The notes under the pieces are model-generated. The model had not been told where the DNA came from and made no database searches. It saw nothing but the letters and a program-made list of their open reading frames with translations. DNA of 64,000 bases from positions 496,001-560,000 of the forward strand of contig NZ_WBOF01000002.1 in assembly GCF_009569385.1 (NCBI RefSeq), written 5' to 3'. Source of the DNA: Streptomyces kaniharaensis. GTDB lineage: Bacteria; Actinomycetota; Actinomycetes; Streptomycetales; Streptomycetaceae. A program made the translations under genes and the position numbers. Numbering within the stretch: position 1 is the stretch's first letter; the number at the start of each line of letters is the position of its first letter. Positions 1 through 7,440 of the stretch are shown here, in pieces.

Positions 1-183
1 CTCGCCCACCGCAAGCAAAACGTGCTGCTCCGCGTACCGGTGCCGGAGGACCTCGACATCCTGCCCGCCGCCGTCGAGACCGCGCTCAAGGGCTACGCTT
101 CCGGGCGCCTCGCGCTGAAGAAGCAGTACGCCCCGGTCAACTGGTACTGGCTGGACACCGCCGCGCAGGTCTTCCACCACTGA
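1..183 (+). CDS. 3' end of a hypothetical protein (5' part outside window)
   Basis: Frame 1 is open from the window edge to a TGA at 181-183 and gives about 60 residues ending YWLDTAAQVFHH. The peptide has normal composition for a soluble protein but no motif I recognise. The start lies to the left of the window, so neither length nor function can be judged. Bases 184-517 that follow hold no convincing gene. Confidence 0.55.
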   Translation, partial: LAHRKQNVLLRVPVPEDLDILPAAVETALKGYASGRLALKKQYAPVNWYWLDTAAQVFHH

Positions 184-517
184 GCGCGCGCCCGTAGTCC
201 CGTGCGGTCCACGGCTCTGCCGGCTGCCGCCAGCCCAGGACGCCGTCAACCGGCCTGCGCGAACCTGCCGCAGGAGTTCGACTCGCCGCCGCGCCGCTGA
301 CGGCCTCGGCCTGGAGATGAGCTCGATTCTCAACACTTGCGGACCCACTACGAGCGGCGGCCGACATCCATCGGGACCTGCTAACACTCGCCTGCTCGAT
401 CACCAGTCTGGGTTGTCTTCGAACGGCCGTCCGTCACTGACAGTAGGATCCCGGCACATGACGTCTGTGCTCGGCACTGAGCTTGCTCCGCTTGGACGGA
501 CACCATCGGTGTGGTGA
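184..517. other. intergenic, nothing recognised
   Basis: About 330 bases between the partial gene and the IS3 remnant. Short open frames exist on both strands but have poor composition and no start context. I see no RNA gene, hairpin or repeat here. Confidence 0.5.
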
Positions 518-706
518 TCAGGCTGCCAGGACAGTCTCGTATTCGGCGGGACTGCGGTAGCCGAGGCTGCTGTGCAGCCTGCGTATGTTGTACCAGGCTT
601 CGATCCACTCGAAGATCGCGGTCCGTGCTGCGGCGCGGCTGGGCCAGGGGCGGTCGCCGAGCAGCTCCCGTTTGAGGGTGGCGAAGAAGGACTCGGCGAG
701 TGCTGT
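518..706 (-). pseudogene. IS3-family transposase (OrfB) C-terminal remnant
   Basis: The minus strand reads SFFATLKRELLGDRPWPSR, then FEWIEAWYNIRRLHSSLGY, ending EYETVLAA and a stop at 518-520. This is the characteristic C-terminus of IS3-type integrase-core transposases, including the last part of the DDE domain. Everything upstream of about 706 is gone, and the sequence switches abruptly into a nitronate monooxygenase gene on the other strand. It is a dead remnant marking a deletion junction. Confidence 0.85.
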
Positions 707-1521
707 TCGCCCCCAATCCCGTCCCCGTCGCGCCGGACGCCTACCACGCCTACGCCCGCGTCCTCCAGCCGGAGGCCGACCGCCACCACGTCGCCCTCCC
801 CGCCGACACCGTGACGGAGGACGACGACGCCTGGGCGGACAAGCTCGACCTGCTCCTCCGGGCCCCCGTCCCGTTGGTCTTCGGCCTGCCGCACCCCGAC
901 ACCGTCCGGGCCCTCCAGGACGCGGTCAGCCTGGTCGCCCGGTCCGTCACCACCCCCGCCGAGGCCCTCGCCGCCGCCGAGACCGGCGCCGACCTGCTGG
1001 TCGTCCAGGCCCCGGCGGCCGGCGGACACTCCGCGACCCTCGCACCCGCCCGGCCCCTCGCCACGATCCCCCTTCCCGACCTGGTGAGCGACGTCCGGCA
1101 CGCCGTCCCCCTGCCGCTGATCGCCACCGGCGGCATCGCCACCCCCGCCGACACCGCCGCCGCGCTGCGGGCCGGCGCGTACGCCGTCATGGCCGGCACC
1201 GCCTTGCTCCGCACCCACGAGAGCGGCGCCTCCGCACCGCACAAGGCCGCCCTGGCCGACCTGGCGTTCACCGGCACCGTGCTGACCCGCGCCTTCACCG
1301 GCCGCCCCGCCCGCGCCCTGCGCAACCGCTTCACCGACACCTACGAACCGCTCGCCCCGCTCGGCTACCCGGCGGTCCACCACCTCACCGCCCCGCTGCG
1401 CAGGGCCGCCGGCGCCGCCGGCGACACCGACCTGATCCACCTGTGGGCCGGCACCGGCCACCGCCTGGCCCGCACCGAACCCGCCGCCGACACCCTCACC
1501 CGTCTCGCCGCCGCCCGGTGA
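700..1521 (+). pseudogene. nitronate monooxygenase, N-terminally truncated
   Basis: The frame encodes 273 residues of the nitronate monooxygenase / 2-nitropropane dioxygenase TIM-barrel family, which oxidises alkyl nitronates with FMN. Visible landmarks are VVQAPAAGGHSAT (the QGxEAGGH-type FMN loop), LIATGGIATPADTAAAL and GAYAVMAGTALL (phosphate-binding strands). Family members are usually 320-350 residues. The first strands with the GAPM-type motif are missing because the IS3 remnant joins at about 706. The in-frame ATG at 700 lies inside the IS sequence, so a fusion product could be made, but loss of part of the flavin site makes activity unlikely. Confidence 0.75.
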
Positions 1522-1600
1522 CCGGCCCCGGCGCGGTGCCGGCGCCCTGCGGGCCCCTGACCCACGAAGGCGATCCCGCCGCGGTCGGTGGGTGCTTCGG

Positions 1601-1864
1601 CTACGGGGCGATCTCGAACGCCGGCGGTTGGAGACCCGCGAGGCAACCCGTGTCCGGGCTCGTCGGGGTGTCGAAGAACGAGGTGGTGATCGACTGCGCG
1701 CACGCGGAGCCGGCAAGGACCACGTGGGCGACGTACGGGACGGTGACCTCGGTGGAGCGGCTCAGCGTCCGGGCGGCGTACGGTCCGCTGCTGGGCGCGA
1801 TCTGGGCGTCGAAGCCGCCGGACAGGACGAGGGTCGGGATGTCACTGACCGTCCACGCGGCACG
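1601..1864 (-). pseudogene. alpha/beta hydrolase (TAP-like) C-terminal fragment
   Basis: The minus strand reads SDIPTLVLSGGFDAQIAPSS, then YAARTLSRSTEVTVPYVAH and SACAQSITTSFFDTP. This is the C-terminal TAP-like domain of secreted Streptomyces alpha/beta hydrolases (tripeptidyl aminopeptidase type): the Asp of the triad lies in SGGFDAQ and the expected His region in VPYVAHVVL. The N-terminal hydrolase core with the nucleophile is absent, replaced by the opposing integrase fragment at about 1865. The gene is dead. Confidence 0.65.
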
Positions 1865-2306
1865 GCCGAAGATGATCCGCACGATGCGGTTGGACGACAT
1901 CGAGCTCGGCAACCGGCGCATCACGGTGGGCGGCCACGTCCGCCCGCTCGACGACCTGACCCACCGGGCCCTGCTGGACTGGCTCGACTACCGCCGAACC
2001 CGCTGGCCGAACACCGCCAACCCCCACCTGCTGATCTCCCAGAAGACCGCCGTCGAACTCGGCCCCGCCGACAAGCTCTGGACCACCCGGGCCACCCGCA
2101 ACCTCACCGCCACCCTCGAACGGCTCCGCGTCGACCGCTAGCTCGAAGAAGCCCTCACCCACGGACCCGACCCGCTCCACCTCGCCCTCGTCTTCGGCAT
2201 CGACGAGAAGACCGCCATCCGCTACGCGGACTCGGCCCGGCGCCTCCTGGAAACCAGTACCGAGTCGTTGAACGCCATGAAAGCATCAGGGGATGATCAA
2301 CGCTGA
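1865..2306 (+). pseudogene. site-specific integrase-like C-terminal fragment with an internal stop
   Basis: The frame reads IRTMRLDDIELGNRRITVGG, then HRALLDWLDYRRTRWPNTANP and LLISQKTAVELGP, and after a stop LEEALTHGPDPLHLALVFGI with KTAIRYADSARRLL. This pattern occurs in Streptomyces phage-integrase-like proteins. A TAG at 2139-2141 stands where relatives have a Trp codon (TGG), so one base change interrupts it. The N-terminal half is missing as well. The frame ends at 2304-2306, overlapping the start of the next gene by a few bases. Confidence 0.65.
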
Positions 2307-2757
2307 GGACCTTGTCGGCAAACGCCTACTGCAGGTGACGACGTCCTGGCACCACTACCAGGACACCGAGCCCTCCCTCCTGCAGATGTGGCTACACATG
2401 GACAGCCTCGGCCCCGTCCGGTTCCACACACCGGGTGACGGGTTGTCCATGGAGATCGACCAGCCCCACGGCCCCTACGACATGGACGAATACGGCCACA
2501 CCACGGTCGAGGAAGACCCGCCCGACTTCCCCATGACCCGGTTCATCGGCCAGCAGATCCTCGCGTTCCGAGAGATCCGCTACCAGAACGGCGACTACGA
2601 CTTCGCCGTCGGCATCACCGTCCAGTTCCCCAACGGCGCCATCCGCATCCTCAACCTCGCGGACGAAATCGTCCTGGCCCATGACCAGCACCTGGGTCCA
2701 GTTGAGGAGCATCTCCGCGAGGCAGCGACGCCCACGCGCCAGGACGCCTCGCCGTGA
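2293..2757 (+). CDS. hypothetical protein, 154 aa
   Basis: A complete acidic frame starting ATG at 2293; an in-frame stop at 2278-2280 forbids a longer product. The protein is soluble, with an even mix of hydrophobic and charged residues and a beta-rich pattern (for example IRYQNGDYDFAVGITVQFPN). I do not recognise a family. No clear Shine-Dalgarno lies before the ATG apart from AGGGG directly adjoining it. It follows the integrase remnant and shares its last codons. Confidence 0.65.
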   Translation: MINAEDLVGKRLLQVTTSWHHYQDTEPSLLQMWLHMDSLGPVRFHTPGDGLSMEIDQPHGPYDMDEYGHTTVEEDPPDFPMTRFIGQQILAFREIRYQNGDYDFAVGITVQFPNGAIRILNLADEIVLAHDQHLGPVEEHLREAATPTRQDASP

Positions 2758-3016
2758 GTTGGCACGGAACTCGGGGGTCGACCCCCGCAGAGCACAGCGT
2801 TCGACCCGCGGGTTCCCACTGAAGAGCCTTCAGTTTCCCTGAACCCGCAGGGCTCACGGCCCTGCGCTCGGGTAGCTACGGCGAAGTGACAAGTAGCTCT
2901 CTGTCGCCGATGTGACGGCGTGTTGTCTCGGGTTTCGGTGTTCCCGTCCCAGCCCGGCTGGGCGTCGGCATCTTGATCACGCCGGAGTGGTCGATGCCGA
3001 AGGGAAGGGCCTGGTC

Positions 3017-3262
3017 GTGCAGCAGGAGTGGGAGCCGGAGGAGCTGATCTCCGTCTGGACGCTGCTGGAAGAGGACATAAAGCGGCTGCGGAACAAGTCC
3101 GGGGCGAACCGGCTGGGCTTCGCGCTGCTGCTGAAGTTCTTCGAGGTCGAGCCCGCTTCCCGGAAGGTCCGGAGGATGTGCCGGGGCTGCGGTGGAGTAC
3201 GTGGCCCAGCAGGTGAAGGTGTCGGCCGGAGAGTGGGCCTCCTACGAGTGGGACAGCCGAGG
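3017..3262 (+). pseudogene. Tn3-family transposase N-terminal (DUF4158) remnant, frameshifted
   Basis: From a GTG at 3017 the frame reads QQEWEPEELISVWTLLEEDI then KSGANRLGFALLLKFFEVE, the start of the DUF4158 domain of Tn3-type transposases. Homology then continues in another frame (RFPEGPEDVPG, then VEYVAQQVKVSAGEWASY), so at least one indel near 3155 breaks the gene. Only about 80 of roughly 1000 residues remain. It abuts an IS5-type fragment on the opposite strand. Confidence 0.75.
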
Positions 3263-3375
3263 ATCCCGTTGATCACCCGACGGTGGTCGCACCATCGTCC
3301 GCCCCGAGCACCGGACTTCGGCAGATGCGGCTCAAGCCGCACCCACTCGTCGTTCGTCAGATCTCCCCGCCCCAC
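3262..3375 (-). pseudogene. IS5-family transposase N-terminal fragment
   Basis: A GTG at 3375 opens VGRGDLTNDEWVRLEPHLP, then RGGRWCDHRRVINGI. This is the conserved N-terminus (DUF4096-like) of IS5-family transposases common in Streptomyces. Only about 40 residues survive before the Tn3 remnant. The GTG lies just past the stop of the SnoaL-like gene, which is on the same strand. Confidence 0.75.
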
Positions 3376-3377
3376 GA

Positions 3378-3749
3378 CTAGTCGATGCGGGAGACCTGGT
3401 AGTGGCTGATGTACCAGTCGTCGTGCGCGCGCTGTACCAGCACGCTGAGATTGACGCCTAGCGTCGGCCGGTCGGTGAACGAGAAGTCGACACTCAGGTA
3501 ACCGAGCACGAGGTCGTCGGCGAGCCGCCTGGTTTCGAGAATGCGATACGCGGTCGTCATCCCGAGGGGCTGGGAATCGTAGTAGTCGGCGACGCCTTTC
3601 CGGCCGACGCTGTACGGGTGCAGTCCCTGGAAGATCGCGTCCTGGGTGAAGTGGGAGGCGACCAGCGCCGGTTCGTGCGCGTCGACGGCCGCTTTCCACT
3701 GGTCGAGGACGCCGCGCAGGATCGCTTCGGCGTCTGTCGTGCTGTTCAT
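3378..3749 (-). CDS. SgcJ/EcaC-type SnoaL-like protein, 123 aa
   Basis: A small NTF2/SnoaL-fold protein beginning MNSTTDAEAILRGVLDQW and containing AVDAHEPALVASHFTQDAIF, GLHPYSVGRKGVADYYDSQP and AYRILETRRLADD. The order matches actinobacterial SgcJ/EcaC family proteins, a cone-shaped fold used by ketosteroid isomerase-like and polyketide-tailoring enzymes. The longer frame to 3902 is rejected because ATG 3749 has a good ribosome site (GAGGAGA, 6-7 bases upstream). It lies in the same orientation as the muconolactone isomerase-like gene (3886-4176), about 135 bases downstream of it. The substrate cannot be read from sequence. Confidence 0.8.
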   Translation of the reverse strand: MNSTTDAEAILRGVLDQWKAAVDAHEPALVASHFTQDAIFQGLHPYSVGRKGVADYYDSQPLGMTTAYRILETRRLADDLVLGYLSVDFSFTDRPTLGVNLSVLVQRAHDDWYISHYQVSRID

Positions 3750-3885
3750 CGGGATTCTCCTCGGGTGCGATCGGGGATCAGAACTGCCAGGGACCGCAGA
3801 TGCGCACGCTCGAGGCTCCCGAACGTCTGGGTGACGAAACCGCCCGGCTGCCCACCACCGATCCGCGCAACCGGGACGGCTACTC

Positions 3886-4176
3886 CTAGAGCCCGGGGTC
3901 ACTCGGGTGCGGGGACAGCGCAGTTACCGTGTCGTGCCGCCACACTCGCAGCGGCATCGACGCAAGCACCTGCTCCAAGTGCTCCGCGTCGTCCGCGCTG
4001 AACAGGCCCCAGGTGCGCCATTCGCCGGGGGCGAGCGGCGGACGCCACAGCCGCAGCAACCTTCCCTGCGCGGCCAGTTCCCGGGCCCGGGCCGCCTCTC
4101 TGGCTCGGATCTCCGCCACGGCCTCCTCGGAAGTGCCCTCCGGCACACTGGTCACCATGTCGACCAGGAACTCCAT
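3886..4176 (-). CDS. muconolactone delta-isomerase-like protein, 96 aa
   Basis: The protein starts MEFLVDMVTSVPEGTSEE and contains RAREAARARELAAQGRLLRL, WRPPLAPGEWRTWGLF and LEQVLASMPLRVWR. This is the muconolactone isomerase (CatC-like) ferredoxin-fold family, whose members isomerise muconolactone in the beta-ketoadipate pathway; lone copies are often of unknown substrate. Length (about 92-96) matches. AAGGAGAG precedes the ATG at ideal spacing. No cat or pca genes accompany it, so the role here is uncertain. The SnoaL-like gene downstream may be co-transcribed. Confidence 0.8.
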   Translation of the reverse strand: MEFLVDMVTSVPEGTSEEAVAEIRAREAARARELAAQGRLLRLWRPPLAPGEWRTWGLFSADDAEHLEQVLASMPLRVWRHDTVTALSPHPSDPGL

Positions 4177-4528
4177 GAGTGGCTCTCCTTATGACGTCGT
4201 GCCCGACACTGAAGACACTAACGCCGGTCCCGGCGTGTCGGTGATCATGTGCGGGCGCGGCGCGCCGAGAGGTCCGGTCGGCGCGACGCCTGGAATCTGC
4301 AGGACGTCGCGGACGCCCACGCCGCCGGCGGCAGCGCCGCCGTCCGCGACCTGGGCACCCGCACCACCCTTAGTACTGCAACCGCAGTTAGTAGTTCAGG
4401 GCAGCCAGCCGTTTGAAGGCTCGTTGACTGAACTATGAGCCCGTCCGAGAGCTCGGTCACGGACGGGCCCACAGTCGGAGCGCCGTCCCGATCGGCCTCG
4501 GGGCGGCTCTTTCGTCGTGGTCATCGGT
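4177..4528. other. intergenic with a palindrome and a possible coding relic
   Basis: At 4377-4390 there is a perfect inverted repeat ACTGC-AACC-GCAGT flanked by TAGT/TAGTA, which looks like a regulator-binding site. Plus-strand bases about 4270-4370 read NLQDVADAHAAGGSAAVRDL, possibly the tail of a lost dehydrogenase, but this is weak. An ATG at 4435 opens a short frame that soon runs into low-quality peptide. I annotate no gene. Confidence 0.35.
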
Positions 4529-5821
4529 TCACCGCGGAGCGCCGGCGCCGGGCAGTTCGCGTTGGGCGCGCAGCGGTGAGAAGAAGATCGGTACCCAGAC
4601 GATTGCGAGCCCGGCCGCGCCGACCCACAGGGCGGTTCGGACGGAGGCGAGTTCGCCCAGTAGACCGGCCAGGGCGGCGCCGATCGCGAGTGAGCCGGTC
4701 AGCAGGACCCGCATGGTGGCGTTCATCCGGCCGAGCAGGTGGTCCGGTGTCACGCTCTGGCGGAAGCTGACCTTGAGCACGTTGTCGATGCCGACCTTGC
4801 ACATGGTGATCAGCCAGGCAGCCCCTGCGAGCCAGAGGGCCGGCCCGCGATCGGCCAGCGCCAGCAGGACGCCGAACGGCGCGACGGCCAGGCCCATCAG
4901 CCACAGCACCCGACCTGCGCCGAGTCGTCGGGCGAGCGGGCGGGCCGACTGCGAACCGATGAACACGCCGACACCACCGGCTGCGAAGAACAGGCCGATG
5001 ATGCCGTCGGAGAGGCCGAGTTCACGGACGAACAGCACCGGCAGCATGGTCTGGCAGAGCTGGATGGACAGGTTGGTGCAGGCGCCGGCGAGCGCGATGG
5101 CCCGAAGGGTCGGGTGGCTGAACACGAAGCGCAGACCCTCCCGGATATCGCCGCTGAGGCGGGTGTCGCGCCGGTGCTGCGGGCGCGGCTCCGGTCGGCG
5201 GATGCGCAGCAGGAGGATTGCCGACCACAGGTAACTGGCCGCGTCGACCACGACCGCTGTCGGGGCGGACAGCAGTGCCACCAGGAAGCCGCCCGCGCTG
5301 CGCCCGCCGACCAGGGTGAGGGCGTCCACCGTCACCAGGTGGGCGTTGGCCTGGGTGAGCTGGTCCCGACCCACCAGTTCGGGCAGTTGGCTCAGCGTGG
5401 CCACGTCGAAGAAGACCGTGGCCGCGCCCGTCAGCAGGACCACCAGATAGAGCTGTTGGATCGTTAGGCAACCGAGCAGCCAGGCGGCTGGCACCGACCC
5501 GAGGAGCGCGGCCCTGACCAGGTCGGCGGTGATCATCACGGGCCGCCTGCGGATCCGGTCCACCCAGGCTCCGGCCGGCAGGCCGATCAGCAGGAAGGCG
5601 AGGGTGCTCAGCATCGCCAGCAGGCCGACCTGTCCGGCCGAGCTGTGCAGGGCCAGGACGGCGGTCAGCGGTACCGCCAGGGAACTCACTGCGGTGCCGA
5701 GCTTGCTCACCGTGGCCGCGCCGATGAGCAGGCGAAAGTCCGGGTTTCGCAGGACCGAGGGATGCGGATCGGGGGTGGGAGTGGCCGTGTCCGGCCCGCG
5801 GGCGAGATCAGTGCTGGTCAT
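4529..5821 (-). CDS. MFS transporter (MefA/EntS-like exporter), 430 aa
   Basis: Major facilitator protein with about 12 hydrophobic segments, in the MFS_3 / macrolide-efflux-like group. After a hydrophilic N-tail it reads VLRNPDFRLLIGAATVSKLG; the loop 2-3 signature appears as GAWVDRIRRRPVMI and the second half repeats it (GSQSARPLARRLGAGRV). ATG 5821 (MTSTDLARG) was chosen because the frame upstream is antisense to the regulator. It is probably a drug or metabolite exporter in the cytoplasmic membrane. It diverges from an ArsR/DUF5937 regulator 102 bases away, the usual arrangement for local control of efflux. Confidence 0.85.
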   Translation of the reverse strand: MTSTDLARGPDTATPTPDPHPSVLRNPDFRLLIGAATVSKLGTAVSSLAVPLTAVLALHSSAGQVGLLAMLSTLAFLLIGLPAGAWVDRIRRRPVMITADLVRAALLGSVPAAWLLGCLTIQQLYLVVLLTGAATVFFDVATLSQLPELVGRDQLTQANAHLVTVDALTLVGGRSAGGFLVALLSAPTAVVVDAASYLWSAILLLRIRRPEPRPQHRRDTRLSGDIREGLRFVFSHPTLRAIALAGACTNLSIQLCQTMLPVLFVRELGLSDGIIGLFFAAGGVGVFIGSQSARPLARRLGAGRVLWLMGLAVAPFGVLLALADRGPALWLAGAAWLITMCKVGIDNVLKVSFRQSVTPDHLLGRMNATMRVLLTGSLAIGAALAGLLGELASVRTALWVGAAGLAIVWVPIFFSPLRAQRELPGAGAPR

Positions 5822-5923
5822 GGAGCGAGGTTCCTGCGGCGCCGCCCGGCGGGCGAGGAATTTAGGCTGTACTGAATCCTGACCCGTTGACCGCAGGGTC
5901 TTCCTCCGCAGAAGGGCTGCACC

Positions 5924-6946
5924 GTGCTGGACCTGGCGTTCTCCGTCCGCGATCTGGCCCGCACGAGGTTCGCCCTGTCGCCGCTGTGGGAGGTGGTGGC
6001 CAGTGTCAGGATGCTGAAGCGCCCGGCCGAGCACCCGCTGCACCGCCCGTGGAGCGACGAGGTCGGCCGCCGGTTGGCCGTCTCGGGGCTGGACTGGCGC
6101 CTGCTCGCCGATCTGGTCCCGGAACCGCCCGGCGCTATACCGGTCTTCATCGCGCCGCCACCGACAACCTCGGTCGCCGATCTTGGACTTGAGCTCGCCG
6201 TTCTGCGCGCGACGCCACCCGAGCAGGTCCGCTCCGGCCTCAGCGGTCCACGCGCGCCACGTTCCGAGCGGATCGACCGGCTGCGCGGCGATCCACGCCG
6301 CGGTCTCGCCGAACTCGCCGACATCGTGGAGTCGTACTGGGAGATCGCCCTCGCGCCCTACTGGCCCCGGATGCGCTCCCTCCTGGAGGGTGACGTGCTG
6401 CACCGGGCCAGACTGTTCGCCGAGCACGGAGCGGACCAACTGCTGGGCGACCTGGCGTCCAGCGTCACCTGGGACGACGACACCCTGTACGTCGGGCACC
6501 ACTACGCTCGTGGCAGTCGACAACTCGGCGGGCGCGGGCTGCTGCTCGTTCCGTCGGTATTCGTCTGGCCCCGGGTCTTCTCCGTCATCAGCCCGAACTG
6601 GCAACCCACTTTGCGCTATCCGCCGCGCGGCGTGGCCACGCTCTGGGAACGGCGGTCCGCCCTCCCACAGGCCCTGGCAGCCGTCATCGGCCGGTCCAGG
6701 GCCCGCCTGCTGGCAGAACTCGACACACCCACCTCGACGACCGACCTGGCCCGCCGTACCGGGATCACCGCCGGCGGAGTCTCCCAGCACCTGACCGCTC
6801 TCCGCTTCGCCGGCCTGGTCGACGCACACCGCAGCGGCCGGTACGTGCTCTACGTCCGCACCGAGGCGGCGGAAGTCCTGCTGGCTGCTGCGGACGCACG
6901 GCGTGACGATGCGGAGGTGCCTTCGGCCCGAAGTTCTCCTCGATGA
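5924..6946 (+). CDS. DUF5937/ArsR-type winged-helix regulator, 340 aa
   Basis: Starts GTG 5924, preceded by GAAGGG. The N-terminal 240 residues match the DUF5937 sensor-like region seen before actinobacterial ArsR domains (LAFSVRDLARTRFALSPLWEVV; LLLVPSVFVWPRVF). The C-terminal 90 residues form a winged helix: ARLLAELDTPTSTTDLARRT, GITAGGVSQHLTALRFAGLV, HRSGRYVLYVRT. It likely represses the divergent MFS gene in response to an unknown ligand. The last residues (EVPSARSSPR) may be altered by IS debris beginning at about 6950. Confidence 0.85.
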   Translation: MLDLAFSVRDLARTRFALSPLWEVVASVRMLKRPAEHPLHRPWSDEVGRRLAVSGLDWRLLADLVPEPPGAIPVFIAPPPTTSVADLGLELAVLRATPPEQVRSGLSGPRAPRSERIDRLRGDPRRGLAELADIVESYWEIALAPYWPRMRSLLEGDVLHRARLFAEHGADQLLGDLASSVTWDDDTLYVGHHYARGSRQLGGRGLLLVPSVFVWPRVFSVISPNWQPTLRYPPRGVATLWERRSALPQALAAVIGRSRARLLAELDTPTSTTDLARRTGITAGGVSQHLTALRFAGLVDAHRSGRYVLYVRTEAAEVLLAAADARRDDAEVPSARSSPR

Positions 6947-7440
6947 AGATCAGCAAAAGCGTCGATGAGAGCCCTGTCCGAGAACTGGCTTGCGGGGTGA
7001 CACGCCAGAGCATGGAGAACTCCTGGTAGTCCGGTCGATTGTTGAGATCAGGCCGTAACTGCCAGGAGTTCGTGGTGCCATCTTCAGCTGTCTGCACGTT
7101 CGGTCCGTGTCCGGAGCACGGCGTGTCGGGTGTGGACGAGGGTGCACGACTGCCTGCGCGACCGGCTCCGCGTACGGACAGGACGTTCGCCCCCTGCCCA
7201 CCGCGGCGGTCATGGACTGTGCCGGGATGGCGGCGGCTCTGTCGCGCGGCAGCGGGACGCGAGGTGGCGGCTGTGCGGGAAGTCCCGGACGTCGTCGGGG
7301 ACTTCCCGCGTGCCGAGGGGCGGGTGCGAGCGGGCGGGCGTCGTTCACGCCCTGGCGAGGGCGGGGGCGGGGGTGGGCGGGTGCTGGTGTTTCCCGCTTT
7401 GGCCGGGGTCGGTGGCGGTGGCGTTGGCGGCGCCCGCGTT
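6947..7440. other. IS debris and noncoding sequence with a G-rich tract
   Basis: Bases about 6965-7080 contain GCCCTGTCCGAGAACTGG and related strings resembling the outer end of an insertion sequence, but no transposase frame. From 7100 to 7440 I find no gene. At 7363-7381 four G-runs of 5, 5, 3 and 3 are separated by single bases, a potential G-quadruplex on the plus strand. The IS1380-type element begins at 7441. Confidence 0.4.

Noticed and set aside
585..2141. 518-codon plus-strand frame spanning the nitronate monooxygenase region
   Set aside because: Mostly a shadow; only its last part (1865-2141) is real integrase-like coding.
5818..6829. Extension of the MFS gene upstream to 6829
   Set aside because: The extra N-terminal part is antisense to the DUF5937 regulator; the transporter pattern begins at 5821.
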